Shown here piece after piece: positions 49,621 to 62,010 of a stretch of 64,000 nt of DNA. A model generated the notes under the pieces. It made no database searches, was not told where the DNA came from, and saw only the letters and a list, made by a program, of their open reading frames with translations. The stretch covers positions 17,452,501 through 17,516,500 of the forward strand of contig NC_079377.1 of NCBI RefSeq assembly GCF_021018895.1, written 5' to 3'. Within the stretch, counting starts at the first letter, position 1, and each line of letters begins with the position of its first letter. The DNA comes from Seriola aureovittata. Lineage: Eukaryota; Chordata; Actinopteri; Carangiformes; Carangidae. A program made the position numbers and the translations under genes.

Positions 49621-50657
49621 GTGTCCGGCTGTGAGGGGCTATTAAAAGGTAAGTGGCGGCGGCTGGCAGTACATATGACAAAGCCAGTGACCACAGAAGG
49701 GCTTCAGGATCTCCGCACCTCTGTTGGTCTCCATGGAAACAAGGACAGGAATGTTCGGGCACACAGGAGCCGCGAATAGACCATCGCAAGGGAAGAGAAA
49801 AACATGCGTCCTGCTACTGGCATTTCACAGACTCCAGTCCAGACGTTTTCACACCCCCTGGAATCAAAGTGTTGTTTATATGCTATAATTTCAGAGTAGG
49901 CCATCTCACTGCACACCTGATGCCGCTTGTCTTTCACTGTTTGGCTGCTATACTTGTGCTTTAAAAACAAAAAACAAAATATGTCAGACCCAACGGCATC
50001 TGTCATATTTAACCACCATAGGGCTGTGCTGCCAGTCATTTTAATCCATATCTAACCCAGCAGATTCTTCTTGAAAGGATGGCTGATATTATTGCGTGTT
50101 TAAGCACATTTTGGCTTAGCTGGGAAAATAATTTTTTTCTTTTTTTTTTTTCTTCAAACCAGGATATGCACATAGTCTGGTGATGACTCAGTGCTTATAA
50201 CTGTTTTAGTTCCCATAAAGAAACTGTTATGCTTCCACAAAGAGCATCTGTAAACTGTTATAAACACACTAAGACAGTGTTTGTTAAACTTTGCAGTCAC
50301 AAAAGTGGGAAATGGCTTTTGCTGTCAAACACATGCAAACAGTGGCTGCTCTGCAAAAACCAAAGGAAGGGCACCCATCCCTGGTTTAAATGCATCAGAT
50401 TAAACTGTGCATTTTTTTATCTTTTTTAGCCAGATAGACAACAAACAGTTGGCCACGTTGATAAAGTATTTTTAAACCGCATCATTACTAGTTCAAACAT
50501 ATTTGCTAATTTATTCAGTAATAGGCTTTGTTTCATGCAGTCATATACTGTTGCAGCTGCAGAGATATACAGTGATAAATGTTCTGAAAGTGAGCAGATG
50601 ATCAGTATCAGGGGCTGACCCAGACAGAGGAGGTGAGTGACTGAGCCAGGGGCACAG

Positions 50658-50799
<142 letters not shown>

Positions 50800-51336
50800 A
50801 GGTCTTTCCTCATCAACAGCAAGAAACACCATCCTCTTCGTCTGACCTGTATCAGTGCTAATGCTAATGTTGTATGTCAGAATCAACATACAGCAGTACA
50901 ACAGCAGAAACTGTAGAAGTGCACATTTGCAGCCCATATGGACATTTTTTACATCATACACGTACAGTAACAAACACACCACGCACACACACTCTGGGGG
51001 CCTTGTTAGAGTGTGCTGGCTGGCAGGCAGGTTCCAGATGCCACATGCTGGGCTGAGTGGCCGTTGGCTGTGCCAAAGGAGGAATAAGAGATAAGACTCA
51101 GCATTACACACATACTTTTCCTGTACAGCTTCGTCAAGCACAGACAAGCACATATGTACATACTGTGGTGAAGCCCAGACATACAAAGATAAGAACATTT
51201 CAACAGTGATCTGTATGTTTTACATTCTGTCTCCAACCTCATGCTCTCCACACCTTGTACTTCTCTCTCTATCCTGGGCTGCCCGGTGATCTGGCTTGTC
51301 GGCAGGCAGAGAGCGATGTGAGCTTTGATCTTGAGG

Positions 51337-51338
<2 letters not shown>

Positions 51339-51368
<30 letters not shown>
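51339..51368 (+). repeat. (GT)15 microsatellite
   Basis: Uninterrupted GT run about 540 bp after the long GA tract. Confidence 0.95.
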
Positions 51369-51374
<6 letters not shown>

Positions 51375-54300
51375 GCTTCTTGGTCAAAAATTCTACCCTC
51401 CTTCAGGTTTTCACAGTAACTCACCATCACTCTGAGGCAGCTGTGAGAAAACAGGCAGGCTGACAGTAAGGGAGGAAACAGAAGAGAGAATAAAAATGAA
51501 AGAAGACAGTGACAGAAAAAGAGAGAGAGTGGTGCACCAGGAGGCAGCGACTGTGAGGAGAAAAGGAGGTCAGACAGTGGATAATGTTTTATTGCACTGA
51601 GCCAGAGAGTGTGAATGCCTGAAGCTGGAAGGTTCTGCTTTGGTTTGAGAGGCAGATGAACATGGACGGATGGATGGATGTATAAATTGATCGAAGGAAG
51701 TTTGTACAGTGTCACAAAGTAACTCATGTGACTTTAAGATCATTTTAAGATACTTCTACTTAAAGACATCAACAACATCACAAGACTTTTCTATTGTTTG
51801 GGCATAGAGCCGCAGGCTGTCATCATTGGTCTTGGTGGGTTTTTTTTTTTACGCAGAAAAATTGTAGCTTTCAAAAATGTTCAAACGCAAGATGAATAGC
51901 AGAGGAGAATTCTTGAATTACCAATCAATTTCATTACATTCTCTGTCAGACAAACCGCTGCTGGGCTTGGCCTTTTCACTCACTAGCTGCATGATTTTCT
52001 TTTCTTCTTTCTGCCTCTCGTATTCACACACACTCACTCCCTAATCATCTCTTAGAAGTGTTGAGGTTGTGCAGTCCCTTTTTGAATAGCACACTCTAAT
52101 ACAGATTATCAGAAGCTTGACAGCTCCAATTAGCTCGTATTATAGATGTAATAATAAGGTAAAGCCCCACTGCAGAATGTAGATCATTCCTCCTCTCCAA
52201 TCTCATCCCAGATGACACTGGAGAAAATCCCTTCAGAATTTCACATGAAACACTCTTCAAGCTAAGCTAATCTAACTACAAAGTTATATGGATATTTCTT
52301 CCAACAGAGCCACTAAAAGGGCAACTTCTTGCCTTGGCCTCACATGCTTCTGGCTTTTCCTTTTCTTGTTTGCTGTGATTTTTCAGACCCAAACAGTTCA
52401 ACTGCTCTTGAGCATAAACCCATTTAGCTGATTTCAAAAGTGTTGCAGAAGTCACGTTAACTTCATTTGCCTCCGTCTACCACACTGTCAGTCACAGATC
52501 TTCAGCTCTCAGCGCATTAGCCAATCACAGGCCCATGTAGGGTCAATACTAATGCTGTCTTTATCCAATTCTAACTGTGACTCTGCTGGTAAAGCAGACA
52601 ATTAGCTGCCAGTCTCACTTAGGAAATAATATTTTCTATGAAATGTATTGGAAGTTTAAGCACACACAGAATCCCTTGTACAGAGCCATTATTACAATGA
52701 TGCTAATCAGAGAACTATCTGGGCGCCGATGTTATTAAATTAAACACAAGCTTCCAGCAATGCAGCTTTGCAGCAGATAGTAATCTGGAAGACGACACTC
52801 CTCAGAGATCACCTGATAGAAGATATGTGGGTAATTAAAATATGCAGCTTTAAATGTCTTTCTGGCCACACTTCCTTGGGTAACAAATACATTTTTAACA
52901 TTTTTTGCCATCTGGACGAATGAAGTGGGGCACAAGGGGAACCCTGGAGATTCATCACCAGTCAGTTGCTCAAGTGGATGCTTTAAAATTCAGCTCATAG
53001 TCAGGTACAGTAAGTCATGTCCAAGACAAGTTCATGACTGAGGGCCATTTGATGATAACAATCCTACAGGCTTACTGCATGTAACACAGACTTGTTTGCA
53101 ATCTGTGCCACGCACGTCAGATGGTGCAATGAATGCCGTGTAAGTCATTACACTAAAATGTAAATGGGAAAAATAACACAGACATAAGACGAGACATGTC
53201 AACAACTTGCGTCATCTATTTGCGCCTTTCTCGTGTTTGGAAAATGTAGCAAAAGAAAAACAACCTGACACTTCAATGCATCCAAAAAGCCTCCCAGTGT
53301 ATTCTGACATGATTTCACACACACAGTAAAAACAAAAGCATAAAACAGCCTGTAACCTCAACCCACATCATCTACTTCTTTCTCCTACCGAATAAAAAAG
53401 AATTGCATTGAAATTCTATTTATTTTTGTGAATATGCAAGTTTGCTAATATCAAGATCAAAGTTGTAAGAGGAAAACGTAGATGATATTTTTGAAGGAAC
53501 ATCCTGCTTAATGTTACTGAATCATATAACATATCAAATATCAATATCTCGTCCCTTTATGTTTAAACTGAAGTACCGGTACATCAAAGAAGCTTGAACA
53601 CTGCCAATAGAACAGAAGAAATATTAGAGATATCAGAGAGATTTGTGTCTTTGCTATTGACCTGTCTTTGGTTTGACAAACTCTTCTTGTATTACTATTA
53701 TGGCAGAATGACAAAAGCAATCTCATGGGAGTTTGTGGAGCTGTGGTTACTGATCAATACAAAATCACGTGTTCGAGTGAACTCCAGAGGTTTGAGGCCT
53801 AAGTGAGTGATACTTGATTACATGTTTACATGACATTTTGACTCCTGAAGGTCCATGATGGTGGTAACTACCAGAAACAAAAGCTTTAGTCGGCAGAGAA
53901 AAACAGATATTTAATCTTTCGCTCTCAATTGTACCTTATGCTATTATACTTTCTGTCTTCTTCTTTGTGTCTATGCTTTTACATGCATCTGTAATAAAGA
54001 AGCATACAGACACACAAGCCCTGACGAATAACATTATTAATCACAGCTACAGTGAAACATGGGTCTTTCCAGAACCATTCAATCCCTCTCTGTCTTGGTC
54101 AGCGAAGAGGATGTCTCCATTGTTTAATGACACTGAGGGGAGGAAATGGTTTCTCTTTGTTCGCTTACAACTCCATTACTTTCTGTATGGGTGTGCAGTA
54201 CTGTACTGAGCTGACAAGACTACATCATTTAGTAATTTTGACTCAGTTTTTTTTTCTTTTGGCGCTGATCTGGTCTTCCCACTCACTTTTATATAACACC

Positions 54301-57300
54301 CTCCTCTGCGACTGTATTAAAGAGGGCAGTGATTTTTAGACGGACATTTTATGTTTAATGTTCAGGTACATGTTCTAATATAGTCGCCTGCATATACATG
54401 TTGGTTATTACTTGGCTCACCCCCCCCTCCACTTCTCTGAGTTATTTGTTAATATTTGACAGTCTCATCCATCTTCCCTTTAACATTTTTTGTCTGTTGT
54501 TCATGCAGGTAATATTCAATATCAGGGATGTCCACATTGTTAAAGTCCCCTGCATACTTTGGAAGTGTTTGACTTCAGTTCTGCTGGGTAATTGATGATG
54601 GATGAAGCAATCATAAAGAGTCCCCAGCTGGTAAATTACGACTTGGCTTATTCTCTGTGGGTAAACCAGGCCATCTGGGATGAGCTATAACTATGAAAGC
54701 ATACTGGTCCATGCTGGACAGCAAGGAGATCTCAGCAGTGATTTATTCATGACACAAGTGGGTGAAGACTCAGGCCTCCTCTCTCCTCTCTGCTCCCTTA
54801 CCTCCCTCTTTCCCCTGCTGTCTCCTAGACACCATCATATCATCCTTACATCCTCTCTGCTGTATCCCACCACATTAGCCCTCCCTTCCTCCCTTTATTT
54901 TCTACCTACTTATATTAATCATATTAAATCACTAAGAGTGGGGGCAATTCATTTTCACTCCCTCTGCATGCTCTGAATGTGTATGGAGACACTGATGAGA
55001 GCAGAGACTATTTTAACTGCATGATCACATACAGTTACTGGATTTAAATATATAAATATATGTATGTATGTTCAAATTCATTCATTCAAAATTGTCTTTG
55101 TAAGACACAATACTATGTTTAAGGAAATAACTTCAAAGGAAAAGTTAAACTGTAATAAACCCTGAATTTACCTTTTAGTTATACTTACCAATTTGCTTTG
55201 TTATTCCACTAAAATAATAAAATCTGCACACACGTTTTGTGTGGAATGATCTTTTTATAACCTCTTGTAAGATGTCCATGTTGTTATTCAGGTCGTTCCA
55301 TTAACAAACACATCCACACATACAAACAGACACACACGCACATACAGGTCCAGAGGGTATCTCATTAGCAGACTCACACCCTCACAGCTGGAGGTTGTCA
55401 CATCTTGTGTGCTGTCAATGACCACAGGGCAGGAGAAACCCTGTGACTGTTAAAAGAAACCAATCCACACACCAGCCTTCTGCAGAACCACTAGGTCATT
55501 CAAAAACATCTACACACTCAGCGAATGGAAAAACACAACATACACTGTTTGTACTGTGAAAATCACCATGCTATCCCTGTGCAACTCCCACATGCCTCAT
55601 CTAAGCCTCGGGCAATGCTACTCTCACACCTCAGCTTATTGCGAGCCCAGTAAACACAGTTCAGTGTGTGTATACAACAATGGCAACTGTGGCTAGAAGG
55701 CACTCGGCACTGCGGCCACGATCAGTGATCAATTTCAGAATCAATAGTTTCCACCATGTTTCAGGTAACTATCCTAAACTGGTGCTTTCCAACGCAGAGA
55801 ATGTTTTAAAGTTTTAAAAAATGTTCTCCAGATTTGTAATAGAAAATCCCAGTGTCGTGTAGGGTCAACAGAGCTTTTCAAAAATGCTGATATGTCTGTT
55901 AACCTTCACAGACAGAGTTGCTCTGATCTTAACATTGACCTGAAGCCAACACAGTTGCTCAGGAATTACTGCTCGTTATTTAACAAGAAGCATGTATCAC
56001 TTCCAATCAAATCACTATCCAAGTTGTCTAAGAAAAATATTCCAGCACCTTTATTCTGTGTTCAGCCTTATCGAGAAACAACTTAAGTGATAAGATAGCT
56101 TCATACGATCCTGGACAGTGAAAGCCATTCCAGTGGCATCTGGCTTTTTCATTTAATGGGCCATTACATAACTGTTGTTTGTTCAGTGGACATCATAAAT
56201 GTGGGTCCTCAATCAAACAGCAATAACACCCTGGGATGTGTGTTGCTGTGCAAAGCAGGTGTTTTGGAAAATGACTGAACACATATTACCACTTCCAGCT
56301 CCTCATTAAAGTCAATGATGTGGGGGGTGGATGGTGTGTCGGATAGAGGATGTAGTAAGACGAACATTGCAGGTTTTCAACATGGCAATAAAGACTGAGA
56401 TTGCCTGATCATTAATGATTAAAGTTTCATGCAAAGTAACTGGCTCAGAAAAATTCCAAAATGTCAAATGGAAGGGACAGATAAATAGCAAGCAGACAGG
56501 CACCTTTTACTCCATCCCTCAGGGAGCATAGAATATCATCAAATCAAAAACACATTGGTCTGTCTGCAACAGAAATTGAGTTATCAATATCAATAGCAAG
56601 CAAATCCCATCTGTCTGGCTCCTCCACTCTGTAACTGTGAGTGGAAAGGAGTGAGGAAGGCAGTGTGAGAGAAGAGATGAGGGGAACATTTTTGTTCTTA
56701 AACTGAAACCAGGATGATTTCTTGAGTTACGCAATACTGTGATAGAGAAAACTAGTGCCATCGCTGTCACTGAAGCCCCATGGGAATGTGGATCTCATGC
56801 ATGCCTGTAGGGGTTTATTTTAGGTTCACATGTGAGCATTCACTTGCATACATCCTTATACTCATGCACTTCTCCTACAGCTCCTCTCCTCCCACTCTTT
56901 CCTTTGCTTAACAGCTCATAATCCCCCGTGTTTCACCTGTCGTGATTTCCTACACTTTGCTCTCTTTTAAAGATGTGATTCTCCCACTCTTCTCCTGTCT
57001 CTCATCCATCATCATCCTCCGCCTTGCCTCTCCATACCTACTCATGACTTCAAATTTTCTTCCCTAATGCTACTGTACCTTGGGATTCACATTACGCTGC
57101 TGTCATCCCTGAAGTGAAATCTTAAAAAGAGGTGCATTTATGGTTGTTGCAGACGGCATACCTCCCTCCACCCCCGCATCTTCCCTGTGCTGTTTCACAA
57201 ACCCCACTCATCGGGTTGGCCCTGTAGAAAGCCACCAGACAGCCTGGGGAAAACCATTAAACCATGAATAAGGGAAATGCAACATTGTGGAACCCCTGCT

Positions 57301-57375
57301 GAGGGCTGATGGAAATCCTGTTCATGCAAAATCAGATATGCACATAAGAGTTTTAATAGCAATTGTTACCCAATG

Positions 57376-57400
57376 TTTTATTGATCCCCAAAAGGAAATT
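57376..57400 (+). repeat. GATCCCC-type repeat patch
   Basis: TTTTATTGATCCCCAAAAGG then AAATTC is the recognisable end of a short repeat very common in fish genomes. Only this patch is left. Confidence 0.4.
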
Positions 57401-57784
57401 CTCTTTTCACAGCAGAGCAGGTGTTTGACAAGAGGCACAGAACAAAGGCCCAATATTTTGGGATAAAAGGAACCTTTTTACCTCACTTCCATAATTCCAG
57501 TTATTAATTTTAACAAACTTCTCCTCTCTGACCCTGTCTGACAACTCTGTCTTCTAGAAATCACAGTTTTATTACCAGTTTGCAATAGCAAATCATTTTT
57601 CTTAGTCACACCAAGATTATGTTTTTGTCCACATAATGAGGAAACACTAATTAAAGTATTTTGCAAGTTGCAAAATGTTAACACTGAAAGTATCAGAGAT
57701 ATGATCAATTACACTGGATTTAATCTAGTTACTTTGCAATACAATACCTGCCCATATTGATTAAAGCATAATTTAACTCTTTTA

Positions 57785-57950
57785 CGGTTATGTTAGCACT
57801 TGGTTAAGGTTAGGGAAAGACTCTAGTTGGCTTAATATTGAAAAAGTCAACAGTGACTTTAAACACTTTATACACATGTAACTGAAACCATCATATTTCC
57901 TTAACCTTAACTAAAGTGCTTAATGGGTGCCTAAACCTAACCACACATGG
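57785..57950. repeat. Dispersed repeat family 3 with inverted arms
   Basis: The left arm AGCACTTGGTTAAGGTTAGG (from 57795) and the right arm CCTTAACCTTAACTAAAGTG (57899-57918) are inverted copies around an 80-bp middle shared with 3088-3165. Right of the arm is TGGGTGCCTAAACCTAACC, typical of a fish TTAGGCACC-type palindromic repeat. Confidence 0.6.
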
Positions 57951-59919
57951 GACTCAGGATCCTCTCCTGAGGGAAAGTGCTCTGCTTTCAATATCCACCA
58001 TCCATCCCAGTCACCTCCCTTTGACTTCCGTGCAGTACAAAGACAATAGTCCCCACCGAACATAATCCAGGCAGCAATTATGTGTTCGTCAAAAAGCATC
58101 AATGAATGGTACTGAAAAAATATTGCTTAGGAGAACATGTCTCCAGGATGTCTCCCTCACCTGTTTTTCTGGCAACGGTTTAGCAGGGATAGTGCTAAAC
58201 TGGCAATCTGTCCTCGCCACACCTCAAAACACAGCCTCAGTTCTGAGGTTATCTGTCAGACATTTTGAATTTCAGAGGAAGCCAGATGCTGCTGTTAAGT
58301 GCATCTTCAAGCTGAGAGCCAGCTCAAGGGTCTTAACACATGGCCTGTTTGAAAGAGACTGCAGCCATCTCCTCTGTCTGGGATTACAAAGTTCATCTTT
58401 CATTTCATTTACCTATTTGATTCACTAGCAAGCTTTCATTCTGCATCCCATGGAGGAAGCAGGGGTGAGCCATCTGGCTTAGCTCCACTGTGGATGTATT
58501 CCTGATCTAACAATACATCATCTGACTCAAATAAACAACACCTGAGAACCAAAGGGACAGTGAGGGACGGAGACCCCCCTTCCCTCCATTTAAGTTAGTA
58601 AAATTGTGTTTAATAAGTTATTTTAATTACAAATAGCACTGGATTTTCTGTCACAGGCACAATTAAGGTCCTGGTGGGGGTTCGGTTCTGAAATCTGAAA
58701 CTGACATCTAGACTGTTTTCACCCACCGCACCGCTTGCTGTACGCATTTATTGTGAATAAACACAATAAGTCTGCACATCCAATATGATAAACAGGAATT
58801 TAGGTCACATGATGTCTTTTCCCTTCAGCATTACTGTGGGAATTAGTGTGGGAATAGTGTGATCTTTGTCAATTCTCAGACAATAGTCTGGATGTTATAT
58901 TCTCTGCATCGTGACCTTGGCCTTAACAGCTCATGCATCCATTTCTGTGGTGATAATTGTTTGTGAAGGACAATTAACAGCCAGTGCATCTGTGACTTGG
59001 TTCATTTAGGTATGGACTATAAATAAACCAGTGACTTTAGTCTGTTTGCACAGTGTGTTTGTCAGTTTTCATACATGAATACGGGCATTCAGTAATGCCA
59101 CTGATGTTAAATAATTGAGAAATAGGGTAAGACAGTGCTGCGGTCACAACAAGGTCGGCAGACACCACAGTGAGCATAAACCACTGTTATTGCTTTTTCT
59201 ACAGAACAAAAGCTTTTGTTATCCCGCTCTGTTGCATTTAACAGTTGCTATGGCGACACTGAGCCAGGAGAGGCTTAAAGAGGATCCCAAACTCGATAAA
59301 AGGGGTTTCTAAACCTGACAGTGGAACTCTCTATTTGACTCTGTCTTTTTCACTCGTTTTTCATTACTGACTCGTACTGTGCAGCCTTTTGAAGAAGAGA
59401 GGAAAAGAGAAGAAGAGGAATGGAAAAAGCACGACAGAGCAAGATGTAAAGAGCCTTCCGGACGAAGCTGTGGGAAACGGAAGAGGTTGCAGGGGTTCAG
59501 GCAGCAGTGACTGCCAGCAGAGGAAAATACCAGTAGAGTGGATATGAAGGCACACATTATTACATTGTAGACGTCCCAAAGCAACGCCAGTCTGGGTCAC
59601 CAGGCAGCCAAAGATGGAAAATATTGAGCTTTTTTGCATTCAAATTTGGTAGTGAATCAGCTATTTTATTCATATGAATAATATGTTTTTTCTGTATTAT
59701 GATTACAAATACATGCCAAAAATATTATTCCGGACTCAAGATAATAAACTTTCAGACTCAGGCCTGACCTTGTTTTGATTACAGAACAGTTTCACATGTT
59801 TGATAGATAAAAGCATTCTGATATCAGACCAACACATGCGCTAGCCATTTTTTAAAGGACTCATTTTAAATTGCGTCAAGCTCTCACTGGTATCGATTCA
59901 TTCTCATCAACAGGGCGTT

Positions 59920-59944
59920 AAAAAAAAAAAAAAAAAAAAAAAAA
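59920..59944 (+). repeat. A25 homopolymer
   Basis: Twenty-five consecutive A. No retroposon head is recognised upstream. Confidence 0.85.
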
Positions 59945-61574
59945 CTCACCAAGGCATTTCTCAAATTGCTTGCTTTCGTTGATGGATTGGGGAGTAAGGA
60001 AAGAGGTTTGTGCATGGATGGAGTGAATAGTGGCGAGCCCTTGTTAGGCCTTTTTCTTCATTAGGTCTGGTTCAACAGCCTTGTTAGTTGGCCAAAGCTG
60101 CTCTGTAATCTGTATGTGCATGTTTCTCTTTGTGAACTGTATACTTGTATTCAAACTAAAGCCTGCATGAGCGGATAAATGCATGTGTCTCTGTCTGGCA
60201 ACAGCTGCATCAGGTTTATATTCAGAAAGCTGACTTGTGATTACACCTGCAAGCCATCAGCAAATCAGTGAAGTAACTGGTCAGCCTTTTAGCCAGTCAA
60301 CTAGTAAGATACTCATTCACGCAGGCCTCATAAAGACCAGGTTACGCTTGTAAAGTTTGTACGATGTACTGTATCTTCTGACCACATTGGTAGACAAAAA
60401 TATTTATAGCTGTTCCCAAAGGTCACAAGGTGGTTATAACGCTGCACATTTCATACACTCTCCTGAAAGACATTCATAGTGTGGCACTTCTTGACTAAAG
60501 AATGAAAAAAGAAAGCCTAAGGGAGGAGTTGAAACCCTGTTATCTTTCTCACCTCCACACTCCTGGACAGTCACTTTGTAAAGTGGGTGTGATGTCAGAT
60601 TGTTGGTTTTGGTAAGTTAAAGAAACCGTTGGACACAATGTCCCAAATTCTGACATTGGAAAAATGTAGGGGCAAGGGTTTGATCATCTGAAAGGCACTT
60701 CTAATGAAGCATACTGGCCCCTTAAACCTTCCCTACACCAAGCTGGAGATCAAGCGAGAGCTCCAGAGCTACAGAGTGAAGAGAGCGAAACACTCCTCCT
60801 TTACACTTCCTTCTCCCCTTCTTTTCCATCACACCTCACTCACACTTCTCTGTGTTCAGTCGTTCTTTTTAGCCTTCTCTATTTCACCTCCTTCTCTCCT
60901 GTGCATATCCCTCTCTTCCCTGGCTACTCTCCTTCTTTTTCACCTCATCCCCCTCTCACTCAGTGGAGAGAGCGGAACATAGACAGTTCATCAGAAGTGA
61001 TGGAGCTCTGACAGGCTGATCCCTCTGCCCTCTCCCCAGGGCGTGCAGCTGTGCCCGGGCTCGCCAACGCCTACTTCCCCAAACACACATCCACACAGAA
61101 GCTGCAGGAATACACCCACCTACACACATGCATGCATACATTTATAGAGCTACCGAGGGAGTACACATGTGCACGTATCCACACCTCCACACTCCAACTG
61201 ATACAGCACATGTGCATGTGTATGTGTTCAGCTTTATATAAGTCATTACCTTTCTATGCTGCACCCAGGATATGATGGCCTGATACCAATATCAATCAGG
61301 TTCAATTTATTTTTCTGGTGTGTTATATGTGTGTCCTACTGCAAACGGTGGAGGAAGATGCATGACTTCTTACCTAAAACAAGTTTTATAGAGTTTAATA
61401 TGATTCTAGATTGAATCTTTACCAGGCTTGATATTTGAAAAGGTTTTTTTTTTTAAGTGTCAATACTTTGACATTTTAGCATGTTTCATTCTTAAAATAT
61501 CCGCACACAGAAGTCAGAGCATCAGTGACATATATACATATTGTATTGCCGGTAATTAAAGACACTAAGCAATA

Positions 61575-62010
61575 GGGCTGCAACTGATGATTCATTATCA
61601 ATTAATCTTACAAATATTTTCTGGAAGAACTGTTTAGTTTATTTTATGAAACTGAAACCACAGAAACATTCACTTTTTCTTTTTAAGTATATTTTTTGGG
61701 CTTTTTTATGCCTTTATTCGATAGTACAGTATAGAGACAGGAAATGGGGAGGCAGAGAGAGGGGGAATGACATGCAGCAAAGGCCTTCCGATGCGGGACT
61801 CGAACCGGGGCCAACTGCAGCGAGGACTGTAGCCTGGACTGTAGCCTCTACACATGGGGTGCCTGCTTAGACCACTACGCCACACGACGCCACAACATTC
61901 ACATTTTTACATCAAATGTTGGCATCTTACTTTGATAACCATTAATCACTTATCAAAATATTTGCTAACCTATTGATCAAATAATCGATCAATTGTTTCG
62001 GCTTTTCTTA
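61575..62010 (+). mobile_element. hAT-like miniature element relic, copy 6, split by a SINE
   Basis: The left half begins GGGCTGCAACTGATGATTCA; the right half ends TCAAATAATCGATCAATTGT then TTCGGC. Between them lies a full SINE with its own target duplication (61665-61902), so the DNA element is older than the SINE. Confidence 0.68.
61674..61893 (-). mobile_element. tRNA-derived SINE, copy 2, nested in a hAT-like relic
   Basis: A 220 bp minus-oriented element with A box at 61872-61882 and B box at 61797-61807. It has the same doubled GGCTACAGTCC unit in the head and the same ATGTCATTCCCCC body as copy 1. The right-hand 175 bp differ from copy 1 at only a few positions. The target duplication AACATTCAC lies at 61665-61673 and 61894-61902. 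Confidence 0.88.

Noticed and set aside
58102..58428. A 108-codon plus-strand frame
   Set aside because: No recognised domain, no supporting splice or start signals, and length within chance expectation for AT-moderate DNA of this size.
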